Source of the DNA: Sorghum bicolor
Taxonomy: Eukaryota; Streptophyta; Magnoliopsida; Poales; Poaceae
Assembly (NCBI RefSeq): GCF_000003195.3
Contig: NC_012871.2
Span: 14,578,293-14,642,292, forward strand
Length of the DNA: 64,000 nucleotides
Direction: 5' to 3'
In this document: positions 1 through 11,295 of the stretch, one piece after another
Layout of the letters: each line of letters begins with the position of its first letter
How positions within the stretch are numbered: position 1 is the stretch's first letter
Notes under the pieces: generated by a model
What the model was told of the DNA's origin: nothing
Databases searched by the model: none
The model's input: the letters and a program-made list of their open reading frames with translations, nothing else
Position numbers and translations under genes: made by a program

Positions 1-412
1 GTTTCGCCTTTCCGGCGACAGAAAAGGGAAACAGACGGAGCCTGATGTTGTTCTGCGCGACGTCCTTGATGACGAGTGTGTCGCACAGCTCAAGGAAGTT
101 CTAAAGGTGGGCGTTGGCATCCTTGCTTGGCAGGCCACAAAATTGGCTTGCCTGCACCATAGAGATGAGGCCAGTGCAGATCTTGAAGCTTCCATTCCCC
201 ATATTGACAGCGAGCCTAGTCGGCACGTTGGCAACAACAGGAGTGGAGTAGTCACGGAGTGTCTTGGCCATAGCGATGGGTGCGGTTGGTGCTGGAACAG
301 TTGATTCACTTGCCGGTTGCGTAGCAGAAGAAGAGACAGTATGAACCCTTCTCTTCCTTAGGAGTGTTTCAGGATCACTGTAGAAGTTTGCCGGCAAGTT
401 GAAACCGCTCAT
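1..412 (-). pseudogene. Gypsy retrotransposon gag N-terminus, partial and broken
   Basis: The start of a Ty3/Gypsy gag polyprotein on the minus strand, beginning at 412 (MSGFNLPANF) and running off the left edge. The text around 1-130 resembles the conserved gag stretch with a C-x-T-L-V-I-K-D pattern followed by L-R-L-F-P-F-S, as seen in Athila/Tat-type grass elements. An in-frame TAG at about 101-103 interrupts it, most simply a CAG to TAG change. Only about 135 codons are visible, so the downstream gag core, protease and pol cannot be judged. The primer-binding site and LTR lie to its right, as expected for a minus-strand element. The family assignment is an inference from motif resemblance. 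Confidence 0.6.
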
Positions 413-530
413 ACACTATCCTGTTTTCATTCCAATAAAAAGAGGAAGAAAACAGTAAAGTTATCCTGCTTAATCTATGGCTACCAATGCTTATTATGCA
501 TTCAATATATGCCAGTATGATTTTTGCCTT

Positions 531-547
531 CCCCGGCAACGGTGCCA
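531..547 (-). promoter_or_regulatory. Primer-binding site of the minus-strand Gypsy element
   Basis: Read on the minus strand this is TGGCACCGTTGCCGGGG, the classic primer-binding site type placed just after the 5' LTR of Athila/Tat-like grass elements. It lies between gag (to the left) and the LTR (to the right), separated from the LTR end by a few bases. Confidence 0.7.
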
Positions 548-555
548 GAAATGCT

Positions 556-2053
556 TGTTGGCATTTCTTAGCGTCAATACTAAAAATAGACCATAGATCC
601 ATCCTTAGCAATGACACCAGAAATGTCGGGTGTTGGCATACCGTAACTATGACTACATCAGAGAGATAACCCAAGGCAACTCGAGGGCGTAGGCCTTAGC
701 AGTGCAGTCTGGTAACAATAATTAGGAATGCCGGATTGGCCTTCCTAACCATCCTTACTTGTGATATGCAAAGCTATGGCACTACGCTTGAAAGTGCACA
801 AGGATTACAATCTTAAGTAACGGTACTTAGGTACGCCAATCGATAGTTCATGAATGAAGAAGTAATATAACTGTAAGCGGACAAAACTATCATTGTAGCA
901 TTTCAACCCATGAGTATTCAAGGGTGTCGAATTTATAATTCCCGTAGGAAGGCAAAGGGATCAAACATGGTGTAAACATGATTACTTATTGAATGCTTGG
1001 TAGACATAGAGTAAAGAGGAATAAACATGATATTCAAGATAGTGGACACACATTGGATCAACCTCAAGGATAAAATAGAAGAGAAATAATAAACAAAGAA
1101 TAAAGAAATAAATCTACTTGAGCAGGCATGGGTCACATATAACTATGCATAGAACTGTTAGCGGATCATCTAATTAGCAATAAATAGAGATAGAACTAAG
1201 CCTAAGATGAGGGGAGATCCCCGCAGGTGGATACCCAGCCGATAGAGACTTTACAAAACTCCTATCGGAATACCTGATCGTGGGGGAATGCAAAGGATGA
1301 CAGAGCTGTCACTACCCTGCCACCTACCCCTCTACCCGAAAGATACCCGCACATCCACTGATTCCCGCATACCTGAACACCATGTTCACATAATTGGAAA
1401 CAACTCCTAACCCCCACGGGGCCCACCCCTTCGAAGTGACAGGCTAGGCTAAGAGCAACCATCACAGCACAGTGAACCATCATCACATTCCTAATTCTAA
1501 TCATAATCATACTAATCTGATGAACAATGAAGAACAATGATGAACATATTAAGAACATAGCACAAGAACTAAGAACTAGTTCATATACTTTGAACATGAT
1601 AAGAACACAACCATACTCTAGTTCATATGCATAATCATATAAAGATGAATAGAACTTGCTCATTGAAGAAGATTGAATATTATTCATACCAAGAAGATCC
1701 TTTCTTCCAAGGAGACAAGCTCTCCTTGCTAGCTCTTGCCTTGCTCTACTACTAATCTAGACTAAAGATACAAGTGAGAGGTGTGAGGTAAATTGACTCC
1801 AATTGATGTGTGTGTTGAAAAGGGGGGAGTGCCTCTCTTTTTATAGTGAAACTAGAATGGTTCGTCGCATCTAAATTTGGTAGTAGGTGAAACCGTCCTA
1901 TGCATGGTGGCATGCAACCGCTTGAGAAAGATGGGCCTGGTTTGCCGCCTCCAGGGGTGCGCCCGCACCAGGGTGCGGCCGCACCTTGGGTGGGTCCCCC
2001 TGGCCACTGCCTTCGTGTGGTCGGTTTAGCTCTAGGCCTGGATCTCTCCCGTG
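556..2053 (-). repeat. Probable 5' LTR and leader of the minus-strand Gypsy element
   Basis: The LTR should begin, in plus-strand terms, with TGTTGGCATT at 556, right after the primer-binding site. A minus-strand TATA box (CTATAAAAAG at 1836-1845) supports promoter function toward gag. A GC-rich inverted repeat near 1960-2000 (GCGCCCGCACC / GGTGCGGCCGC) resembles the hairpin segment in the LTR at 40255-40300. The right boundary is not certain, because the sequence is interrupted at 2054 by a solo LTR and I do not see the LTR terminus beyond it. Confidence 0.45.
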
Positions 2054-4061
2054 TGAAAGGTCCTAATATGGCTAGAGGGGGGTGAATAGCCTATTTAAAA
2101 ATTCTACAAATTCACAAGAGCAAGGGGTTAGTAAATAACAAAGCGAAGCTTTTTGCTCTAGCTCTAAAAGGGGGTTTGCAAGCCACCTATCCAACAATTC
2201 TAGTTGATATGATCACTAGGCACACAAGAGCTATGTCTCTACTTACACTATAGAGCTACCTAAAGTTTCTATATAAGTATGTAAGCTACTCTAGTTTGCA
2301 AGAAAGTAAGAGAGATGGTTTGATCTTTATACCAACGTGTAGAGGGGATGAACCAATCAATAAAATGAAGTCCAATCACCGGGAGAAATCCAATCAACAA
2401 ACACAATGAAGACACATGATTTTCTCCTGAGGTTCACATGCTTGCCGGCACGCTACGTCCCCGTTGTGTCGACCAACACTTGGTGGTTCGGTGGCTAAGA
2501 GGTGTAGCACGAACCTCGTCCTCACTAGGACACCACAAGAACCTACCCACAAGTGAGGTAGCTCAATGACACGAGCATTCTACTAATGTTGCCTTTGGCT
2601 CTCCGCCGAGGTAGGCACAAACCCCTCACAATCACCGGGAGATGGCCACGAACAATCACCAACTCGTGCCAATCCTCCTCCTCTGCTCCAAGCCATCTAG
2701 GTGGCGGCAACCACCAAGAGTAACAAGAATACCGCAGCTAGAACGATCCCCAAGTGCCACTAGATGCAATCACTCAAGCAAATGCACTTGGAATCACTCC
2801 CAATCTCACAAAGATGTTTAATCTATGAAGGAGATGAGTGGGAGGTGTTGGCTTAGGCTCATAAGGATGTCAAGTATGTTAGAATGCCAAGAGTGTGAGC
2901 CCCAAGCCGGCCAAACACATATATATAGCCTCTCAAAGAAATAGAGCCATTGGCTCTTTCACTGGACAAAAATCGGGGTCACCGAACGCTCTTTAGGGGG
3001 CACCGGACGCTCAGCCCCTCCAACCGGTGCTCCAACATCAGCCACGTGTCGCCTTTTGAACCTCTCATGTCAGAGTCTAACAGTCACCTGCAGTGCACCG
3101 AACGCTGAGCAAGTTACCACCGGACATGTCCGGTGCGCACCGGTCTTAAACACAGAGAGGTCTGCAAATGCGCTAGGTCACCGGACGCTGAGCACCGGAC
3201 GCGTCTGGTGCTCACCGGTCTTAAATCCATAGAGCATTGCAAAACGTGCAGGGCACCGGACGCACACCACCGGACGCTCCCTGAGCGTCCGGTGCTTCCA
3301 GTCAAACACAACGGCCAAAGTCAGAATGCACCAGACGCATGAACAGGAGCTCCCCTGCATCCGGTGTTCACCGTCTGGTGCTTGACCCTAGCACCACAGC
3401 ACACCGGACGCTCAGCCTCAGCGTCCGGTGCCTCAAAGGCCAGCGTCCGGTGAGTGTTTCTCCGAAACACTCCCACGACTTCTCCAAAGTTTTCCACCGG
3501 CGCAATAGAAAATATGCATTTCAATTTCTCAAAAGCGCCGACACCACAATGTGTAAACCACCCTTCAAACTCTCTCTACCCTTCAAACTCCACCTCCTTC
3601 TCAAAGTGTGCCAACACCACAATGTGTAAACCAACAAGTGCACATGTGTTAGCATTTTCACAATCATTTTCTTTGAAGGAGTTAAGTTAGCTCACTAAGT
3701 TCTAAATGCATGCACATGAGCAATGACACCTAGTGGCACTCGATAACCGTTTAGCCAAAGAATTCCCCTCTTTATAGTACGGCTACCTATCCTAAATGTC
3801 ATCACACCCTCTATGGTGTCTTGATCACCAAAACCAAAAACCTAAGCAATACCTTTGCCTTGATCTCCATAGGGTTTTGTTTTTCTCTTTCTTATTTTCC
3901 AAGTTGAGCACTTGATCATTTTGTGATTATCACCATCATCACCATGATCATCTCTTGCTCCATCACTTGGCATGTACCAACCTCATTAAGTCTACACACA
4001 CTTAGTATAGAGGTTAGTACTAGGGTTTCATCAATTATCCAAAACCAAACTAGGGCTTTCA
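2054..4061 (-). mobile_element. Solo LTR of a SIRE/Maximus-type Copia element, copy 1
   Basis: A block bounded by TGAAAGGTCC and GGGCTTTCA, about 2.0 kb, with no primer-binding site, coding sequence or partner LTR. It is homologous to the copy at 15235-17170 (same ends, same GTGGCTAGAGGGGG-type start, same internal order). Read on the minus strand it starts TGAAAGCCC and ends CACCCCCCTCTAG...GACCTTTCA. This resembles the termini of the SIRE LTRs at 12763 and 38694, so I place it in that lineage and on the minus strand. A TATATATA at about 2921 lies downstream of a decamer array on that strand. The flanking 5-mers are CCGTG and GTGTG, only a partial duplication. Confidence 0.7.
2970..3450. repeat. 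CACCGGACGC / GCGTCCGGTG decamer array
   Basis: A cluster of the decamer CACCGGACGC and its reverse complement, in both orientations at irregular spacing, inside the solo LTR. Read on the minus strand the array lies just upstream of the TATA box, that is, in U3. Confidence 0.8.
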
Positions 4062-5415
4062 GTGTGGTTACGATCAGGCCCAGTTCTGTGTTGTTTGGGC
4101 CTTTCTTTATTTTCTTGGTTTGCGCATTTCTGAATACGTCTTCTGGTAATTTGTGCTTTCTTCGTGGTATGGCACATTTTCACTTGTTGCACTATAATTC
4201 CTGCAAAATATAATCACTATGGTACAAGTGGAACTTGTTAGTAATAAAATGCATGTGTGTATATAATATGATTGCTTCTTCTCCTTTTGGATCAAGTTGG
4301 CAGTTTATAATTGGTCTATAATGACAGCCAACATTGGATCAGGATTAGTTGTTGATCCTCCACCAGTCTCTTCCACCTCATCTGCCTCTCCTATTAGTGA
4401 GCTCTCACCTTACTTAGATTATGATTGTGTCACTTCTTATGAGAATGATTTCGACATACTTCTCTAGTGACATGACCATAAGCTAACATATCCAGTCCTA
4501 TCTATAATGGCTAGAGATATCATGTCTGTTCCGATATCTATTGTCTCTTTTGAGTCTTGTTTTAGTATGCTTGGCAGGATACTTGAAGTGTGGTGGCGGC
4601 TCCTATTACCAGATAACGTGGAGATGCTAACCTGCATCAAGGATGAGGAGCTAGGAGCAAGAAGGGAACAACATGATACTGTCAACCCAGAGCTTGAGTA
4701 GTCATTCCAAAATCTGTATCTTGATTTAGATGAAGGAAGCGACGGGACTGGAGATGCTGCTGCTAGTGCTTCTAGGACTGGTACTTAGTGAGATGAGACT
4801 TTAGAGTACTCTTTTACTATTGTTGTGAATGAGTGATCATTGTGACTATGAGATGAGTGAGTGATCTTTTTGTTGTGAGATGAGTGATCATTGTTATTTT
4901 AGGTGGCATTTGAACTATGCCACAATAGATTGTAAGACAGTTAAAGTTAATTTTGAGCTGGTTGTACTTTTTTTCTTTCTAGGGTTTCTCACAAGGGTGA
5001 GTTTCACCTAGAAAGATTTGTAATGAGGCAGCATTACACATACATCTCATTTTGATTATCATTTTCATATATCTCTATATTCTGTGTAACTGTGGTGATC
5101 AATGATGGTGACTAGTGAATTTTGGTTATCACTTGGTGAAAATCTGGTATTGTATGTTGAATTGATGAACACATATGAAAAATATGGATCCGTTATCACT
5201 CGAATCAATTATTACTTGAATTCTTGATGAATACATATACACTGTGTGTTAAATTGATCAAAGATGGGTTGCAAGCGGGCACGACCCGTGCAAATTGTCA
5301 AGCTAGACGGGCCAGCCCGACACGAAAATTGGCCCACAAGGTTGTGCCTGGGCCGAAGGCGAGGCACAAAGCACGCAACGACATGACCCGTCAGGCACGA
5401 CGACAAGTGACGACC
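4062..5415 (+). pseudogene. hAT transposase C-terminal relic and hAT 3' region
   Basis: A decayed hAT-superfamily transposase. Between about 4430 and 4720 the plus strand reads as the C-terminal dimerisation domain: a Y-P-V-L-S segment, then MARDIMSVPIS, an S-x-E-S-C-F-S-type stretch, GRILE, and a C-I-K-D-E-E-L tail. An in-frame TAG at about 4466 interrupts it where the family usually has Trp. The N-terminal BED zinc finger and catalytic core are not recognisable upstream, so the copy is truncated. Further right, 5255-5415 is rich in CGGGCC / GCACGAC words typical of hAT subterminal regions, and the same words resume at 10520 after a nested LTR element. It cannot encode an active transposase. 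Confidence 0.65.
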
Positions 5416-5878
5416 TGTGGGGGTATAAACCCCTATACCCTTACGGCCGGACTTGGGCCAGGAGGCTTGGCCCACTACGAGACGAGTTCAAAGCCTGATC
5501 CGACTGCTCAGAGTTTCGCGCAAGGAAACAAGGCATGGAGATCAAGTAGGAATCTAGTCGGTTAGAATAGGAATTGATATCGAATTGTCTATGGCAATTG
5601 TAACCGACTAGGATTAGTTCCCAGATCTGTAACCCTGTCCTCCGGACTATATAAGGAGAGGCAAGGGACCCCCATAGGACACATTATTATTCTCTAAACA
5701 CAATCCAATACAATCCGACATAGGACGTAGGTATTACGCCCACACGGCGGCCGAACCTGGATAAAAACCTTGTCTGTGTCTTGCGTCACCATTGAGTTCG
5801 TAGCTTGCGCACCGTCTACCGATAAACTACTACCGTGGGTATACCCCAAGGCAGACTGCCGACTAGCTTTCGTCGACA
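5416..5878 (+). repeat. 5' LTR of the pol-less element
   Basis: 463 bp, TGTGGGGGTATAAACC to TTTCGTCGACA, with a TATA box (TATATAA) at about 5648-5654. It is followed immediately by GTGGCGTGCTAGGTAGGG, a primer-binding-site-like sequence of the kind seen after grass Gypsy LTRs. Confidence 0.93.
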
Positions 5879-5929
5879 GTGGCGTGCTAGGTAGGGGGTG
5901 TGCGTACAGCTCTCCCTGCGAACAAGATG

Positions 5930-7010
5930 ATTATCGTTCCAGCTTCCGCGGGCATGCCTGAAGGCCTCACGTTCACCGTCGGCCAGACCACGTGGACGAC
6001 TCACGGCGGCGGCCTCACGACCACGACTTTGGAAGAAACCCAGATCCGATCTGGGATGACAGTGGCATCGACTCCGATCACGCTGACACCGAGCACTCGA
6101 CCACCGCTCCCTCGTTACAAGGGAAAGAAGGTCGACGGCGCGGACCTTTTCCAAGCCCTTGATCGCGCCGATCTCAGGCTCCTCGAAGCTTCCCAACTAG
6201 TAGATGGAATCTCACGCCAATCTGATCAAGTTGCGCCGATGGACTATTTCGACTCCTGCCGCCCAACTTGTGTCGTCACACACGAACGACTGGGGACGTC
6301 TCTGACAATAACTTCCACCCCCACAGGGCGATCCGTTGAACTCAAGGCAGACCCAGACCAGAGTCCTCCTTACAGGCTAAACAACTCAGCCGTTTACTAC
6401 TCACGACACATCCAATCCCTTTTCAACAGGGCGGGTTGGTTGCCAAAACGGAGCAGTCAACCAGCTCGTCACTACGTCAACATGGTGACGATCCAAGAAC
6501 TACCAAACAATTAGGCTTCCAGCACAAACTCCAGCACTGGATCCGTCCCCACTGAGGTTATAAACTCTGAGGACGAGGATTACGACCTAGATTTACCGCC
6601 GTACCCTCCGGGTTTCTCTCACTTCCCGGTCTTTCCGCCCCGGCGGGGAGATCTTGTCTTCAATGTCAGCAACGACGAACCGGTCGTCGATGGAGAGACA
6701 GACGAGCAGAGGCAGCTCCGCGAACAGCGCAATGCCGACCGTGCTTGGCGACGTGCGGACGAGGAATGGCAGCTCCCGCCGCATAACCTCAGTGACGCTT
6801 TCGACATGGTCGGAGATCAGCAAGTCTACAAAACGCCAAGTGCTAACGTGGCTGTCGCTATGGCAAACCTAGACCGACTCCCTGATGCTCCCGAGTGCCA
6901 GGGTGTCCGATCCAGCGTACGCGCACATCTGATCGCCGCGATGGGACAGACAGCCACCTTACTTAAAAGGGTCCAAGCTATTCCCTACACAGGGGAGTCC
7001 ACTGGTGAAG
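5930..7010 (+). pseudogene. Gag N-terminal frame of the pol-less element
   Basis: A long plus-strand frame from the ATG at 5930 (MIIVPASAGM). It is interrupted by one TAG at 6512-6514 and continues in the same frame through an acidic, proline-rich section (DYDLDLPPYPPGF near 6580) and an Arg/Glu-rich section (RQLREQRNADRAWRR near 6710) to about 7010. The order of acidic, coiled-coil-like Arg/Glu and Met/Ala-rich segments resembles the N-terminal part of Tat-lineage gag. The conserved gag core and zinc knuckle never appear, so the frame is either truncated or intrinsically short. After about 7010 the sequence is the 3' part of the antisense gene. The TAG is most simply a CAG to TAG transition. 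Confidence 0.55.
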
Positions 7011-7526
7011 AGGCCTCTCCTCGGGGCGGGGTTGGGACTCTCCCTTCTTCAGCATGCGACGGAGTCGGCGCTCTGTTTTCTTCCTCCACAACGTTGCTTG
7101 GGGGAGGCGTCCTCGCAGCCTCTCCATCCCTCGTAGGGGTGCCTGCTCTGGCCCTTGCTGGGGCTGGGTGCTCTTCGGCAGTCTCAGCCGCGATCACCAC
7201 CGTGGGCTGCTCCTCGGCACGCTCCTGGGTGGTCTGAAGCGGCATCTCTGACGACAACCATGGGCTCGGCCGTCCCCCGGCCAGCAACGTTGTCAGGGTC
7301 AATGTCTGACGCCGCGCTAACAAAAGTGCGACATTTAATCAATGTCAGAAGTACCAGCAACAAAATGCAAAATATATCAAAGTACGAGAGTAAGATTGAA
7401 CAACTTACAGATCAGAGCGCCTGTGCGTCACTGTGAAGAACCTCCTCCTGGTCCTACCGGTCGGTGCCTCCGCCCTCATCTCTACGACACGCGTCACCTC
7501 GACGTGTGGGGCAGGAGGGTCGCTGG

Positions 7527-8848
7527 TCATCCGACCAGTGGTGACCGACGCAACGTCCGGATGACTGCGCGGCCTCCGGACCAAAGAAGGCGTGACCTCC
7601 TCCTCGTCGTCGTCATCATCGGTGATCCTGACGAGCCAACGGCGCTTTGGCGCTTGGCTGCTTTTCGCCAGTAGCGCCTCCGCAGGGACGGATCCGCCAC
7701 CAGTGGCCTTTTCCCCGCTACTCTATCCTCGGTGGTCGAGGCGGGACGGTTCTGCTCCTCCTCGCTGCTGGTGTATTGAGAACACCGAGCAGCGTCATCC
7801 TCTGGTGGGTCCATGCCCGCAGGATTCTCCATACCAGGTGCCAGTGACACGTACACTTCGCACCGGTCAATGTCTCCAATCTGCAGAAGAACCAATGACA
7901 AGTCATCAACTAGGACAAGTGCTCAAAAAGCAATACTAGTCAATAACACTATTTATTTACCTTAGGAGCTGGTCGCCCCAGTTTGAAGGCATGCACACGA
8001 TCACTGCTTCGAACGAAGTTGTCGTTTGTAAAGTTGAACAACTCGTTCATCAGCTGCTGCACCTCCGTCTTCTCCAGACCATCAGGGCTCATCCTGGTCG
8101 GGTCCTGGCTCCCCGCGTACTCGTACGCCGAGTGTACCCTCCTCTGGCAGGGCATCACCCGGCGTACAATAAAGTTCCCGACCACTCCTGGCCCATCTAA
8201 GCAGGACCAATCGATCAGCTTCATCAGGTCCGCCACTTGACCAGAGAAGTCCGGGCAGTCTGTCCAGCTGACCCTCTTCTCGGGGATGTAGCCCACGTCG
8301 CAGAACGTGGAGCTACCCGGCTCTTCCCTGATGTAGAACCACTTCTTATACCATTCGGTGAGGGAAGTGTTCCACGGGCAGTTGAGGTACCGGTTCTTCA
8401 TTCCATCACGTAGATTGAGGTATACTCCACCTGCAATCTTAGAGCCTCCAACTGCTCTTTTCTTCCTCAGACAAAAAAGGTAATGAAAAAGGTCGAAGTG
8501 CGGCTCTATTCCAACATAGGCCTCGTACAGATGAATAAAGGTGGAGATAAGAAGAATCGAGTTCGGGTGTAGATTGCAGATCCCGATCTCATAGTAAAGA
8601 AGAAGACCTTGGAGGAAAGGGTGGACAGGAATCCCAAAACCCCTTTTGAAAAAATCTTCAAAAACCACGATCTCACCGGCACGGGGGTCGGGGTAGCTTT
8701 CCCCTTTCGGCGCCCTCCAGTCGCCGAGCTCTTGGTTGTGAAGCAGTCCCATCATGACGAGGTCATTGAGGGACCTCGTGCTGCTCCGGGACTTTTTCCA
8801 CTCCTTCGCCATCAGCTCAGCTCTTTTCTTCGAGTCACTCTTCGCCAT
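7527..8848 (-). CDS. Antisense gene of the pol-less element, PF04195-like 'putative gypsy type transposon' protein
   Basis: A spliced gene on the strand opposite gag. Exon 1 runs 8848 down to 7961 (ATG at 8848, MAKSDSKKRAEL), with donor AAG|GTAAATA. Exon 2 starts at 7880 after the acceptor TTCTTCTGCAG and stays open to a stop at 7527. A further donor (GATCT|GTAAGTT near 7409) and acceptor-like TTTTGTTAG near 7308 suggest the intact gene had a third exon toward 7000. The product is about 414 residues. Residues about 45-130 (VVFEDFFKRGF, HPFLQGLLLYY, LHPNSILLIS) match the plant transposon domain PF04195 as I recall it. A minus-strand TATAAAG at 8974-8980 lies about 125 bp upstream of the ATG. 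The tail is charged and Ser/Arg-rich. Molecular function is unknown. Antisense extra genes are known in Tat-lineage elements such as maize Grande. Confidence 0.7.
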
Positions 8849-8973
8849 TGGTGCTGCAAAAGCGATTGCAAGCTGAACGAACATGGATGGAGGTTGGAGA
8901 GGGCAGGAATGGCAAGAACAGAAGGTTTGAAGGCAAAAGGCAGGGTAAAAATTACGGGCTTGGTGTTGAGTCT

Positions 8974-8980
8974 TTATAGG
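8974..8980 (-). promoter_or_regulatory. TATA box for the antisense gene
   Basis: CTTTATA on the plus strand, TATAAAG on the minus strand, about 125 bp upstream of the antisense ATG. No LTR is nearby on that side, so this would be an internal promoter. Confidence 0.5.
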
Positions 8981-9248
8981 TAACGGTTCCACCACTTCCA
9001 CTTCCGCATTCTTGGGAAGTGGGCGGGCCCGGCGGCGGATGCGGCGTTTCGGTTTTCAATACTTACCGGCAGTTAATATGGTGGCTTTTCTATATAATTG
9101 AGGGTTTCTTTTTCTTGAACCATAGAAAGAGCGGCTGCACAGTTACCCGGCGCACCTTTTCATGCAACCGTCTGACAATACGTCAGGGGGTCTTGTCACA
9201 TCACATATTCATATGACAGGGTACTTTTTCCAAGAGACAAATATAACT

Positions 9249-9577
9249 GGTCGATCAGCCCATCAATTCAAAGTCTTGGGGACTGTACAGACCACTGAGC
9301 ACAGTGTGCTCAGGGACTGGTCGATCAGCCCATCAATTCGAAGTCTTGGGAACTGTACCGACCACCGAGCACAGTGTGCTCGGGGACTGGTCGATCAACC
9401 CACCAATTTGAAGTCTTGGGGACTATGCCGACCACCGAGCACTATACGCTCGGGGACTGGTCAACCAGTCCACCAATTTGAGAATTCGGGGACTGTACCG
9501 ACCACCGAGCGTTATATGCTCGGGGACTGGTCGATTAGTCTATTCAATTGCAGACAAGTATGATTTGCTCGGGGACT
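9249..9577 (+). repeat. 70-bp tandem repeat, 4 full units and one partial
   Basis: Units begin GGTCGATCAGCC and end GCTCGGGGACT: 9249-9318, 9319-9388, 9389-9458, 9459-9528, and a shortened 9529-9577. They diverge from each other by a few substitutions each. Tandem repeats between coding region and 3' LTR are common in Tat-lineage elements. Confidence 0.9.
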
Positions 9578-10037
9578 GGTAAATTCAATTTTTTAGACCT
9601 TGCTACAAGGCTCATACTTCGCCTTCCAGCAAGCTCGGGGACTACATCGGTACGTTGCATCTCGCGATGCATCTCAGTTTTAGAATTTCTATGAAGACTT
9701 TTTTGACCCTGGCACCACGTGCCTACGTCACCTACTACCAGGCTCGGGGACTAAGTGGGCACACTTCACCTTGCGGTGAATATGCTTGCTTTTTTGAGGT
9801 CTATACTTTTTCAGAAAAGTAAAGTGGACACACTTCACTAGGAAAAAATCTTTTTTGATTAAGAGCACCATGCATTCTTCGAACCACATGTTTCTTCGAT
9901 GTCAATGTTGATCAACTGTCTTTTGGGTTAGTCAAAATACCGTTGCAACTGTTTAGGCAATTTTTCTGCTTGTTGAAGACGTCAAGCCTCACCGATCGAA
10001 GAAGTTCAAGACGGCGTGTTACATCATAATACACGGT

Positions 10038-10051
10038 GCTCGGGGACTAGC
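10038..10051 (+). promoter_or_regulatory. Polypurine tract of the pol-less element
   Basis: GCTCGGGGACTAGC directly abuts the 3' LTR at 10052. The same GCTCGGGGACT word occurs repeatedly upstream in and around the tandem repeats. Confidence 0.6.
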
Positions 10052-10514
10052 TGTGGGAGTATAAACCCCTATACCCTTATGGCCGGACTTGGGCTAGGAG
10101 GCTTGGCCCACTACGAGACGAGTTCAAAGCTTGATCCGACTGCTCAGAGTTTCGCGCAAGGAAACAAGGCGTGGAGATCAAGTAGGATTCTAGTTGGTTA
10201 GAATAGGAATTGATATCGAATTATCTATGGCAATTATAACCGACTAGGATTAGTTCCTAGATCTGTAACCCTACCCTCCGGACTATATAAGGAGAGGCAA
10301 GGGACCCCCATAGGACACATTATTATTCTCTAAACACAATCCAATACAATCAGACGTAGGACATAGGTATTACGCCCACACGACGGCCGAACCTGGATAA
10401 AAACCTTGTTTGTGTCTTGCGTCACTATCGAGTTCATAGCTTACGCACCGTCTACCGATAAACTACTACCGTGGGTATACCCCAAGGTAGACTGCCGACT
10501 AGCTTTCGTCGACA
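10052..10514 (+). repeat. 3' LTR of the pol-less element
   Basis: 463 bp, the same length as the 5' LTR, TGTGGGAGTATAAACC to TTTCGTCGACA, followed by the target duplication CGACC. About 22 mismatches to the 5' LTR by hand count. Confidence 0.93.
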
Positions 10515-10519
10515 CGACC

Positions 10520-10581
10520 CGACAACCACCGTGTCGTGCCAGCCCATCACCGTGTCGTGCCGGCCCGTTGGACAAATATAG
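10520..10581 (+). mobile_element. Terminal remnant of the interrupted hAT element
   Basis: After the CGACC duplication the sequence resumes the CCGTGTCGTGCC / GCCGGCCC words seen at 5255-5415, so it is the other half of the hAT subterminal region. I do not see a clean terminal inverted repeat. Confidence 0.45.
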
Positions 10582-11295
10582 GTTTAGGTGAGAATCACTT
10601 CTCCATTTAGGCATTTACACTATGAGGTGAGGTCTAAAACATCTACTTCACTCAGTTTTCCCCTGCTATACTTTGTTGAGGATCAGTAGAGAATCAATTC
10701 TCATTAGCTCCCCAGTCTCTACCATGTCTCTCTTATAAATCCTATGAAATGACTCCATGAAAAAAATCAAGGAGCAGAGACGAAGAATTAGAGAGTGAAG
10801 CTCTCCCAAATGAGGCCTGATCCACCTTTTGTTGCCAAACACTTCTAGCTCCACGACTCCACTATGATATGATCCACCAAAAGGATGGATCTAACCCTAG
10901 TTTCATCAAATTGATGGAGCAGTTCACGAGTGCTCCATCAAATCCAAGTTTGGTGGAGTTGAGAAAAATTATCTACCGTGTCACTATTTAGGTGAGTGAA
11001 AAATAGTTTATTTTTCTTTGTCTGTCTTCGGCATCTCTTCTTCTCCCCAACCCTTTATGAAGACCTATTGAGCCCCACGCTAGTCGCACCGCACCCCGTC
11101 AACTAACCATCCCACATTCATTTATTCAGTTATTCCGGTTTGAAAGGCCAGTGCTCAAGTCATAATGCCCTCTCTATGCCCGTATAAATGTGGGTGGTTA
11201 ATATTATAAGATAATGTGCATCACCTCATGGAATGAGTCATCACTGATATACAATTCTTTCTAAAGTGGTTACATAATCTAATATCTACATTCTA
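10582..11295. other. Gene-free, unclassified AT-rich DNA
   Basis: No convincing coding frame or RNA gene. Short words such as TCCACCAAA / GATGGAGCA occur in both orientations around 10870-10960, which may be an old MITE, but I could not define ends. Confidence 0.4.

Larger units (their letters stand above)
5416..10514 (+). mobile_element. Complete pol-less (non-autonomous) Gypsy-type LTR retrotransposon, TSD CGACC
   Basis: A full element of about 5.1 kb. It has two 463-bp LTRs starting TGTGGG and ending GTCGACA, and the target duplication CGACC on both sides (5411-5415 and 10515-10519). The internal region holds a gag N-terminal frame, an antisense gene with a PF04195-like domain, a 70-bp tandem repeat and a GGGGACT purine motif next to the 3' LTR. 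No protease, reverse transcriptase, RNase H or integrase sequence is visible, so mobility would need enzymes from a relative. By hand alignment the LTRs differ at about 22 sites (about 95% identical), mostly C/T and G/A. It is nested in the end of the hAT element. Confidence 0.9.

Noticed and set aside
2970..3450. CRISPR-like look of the CACCGGACGC clusters
   Set aside because: Repeats are 10-mers in both orientations with irregular spacing, inside plant LTRs. There are no cas genes and no uniform spacers.
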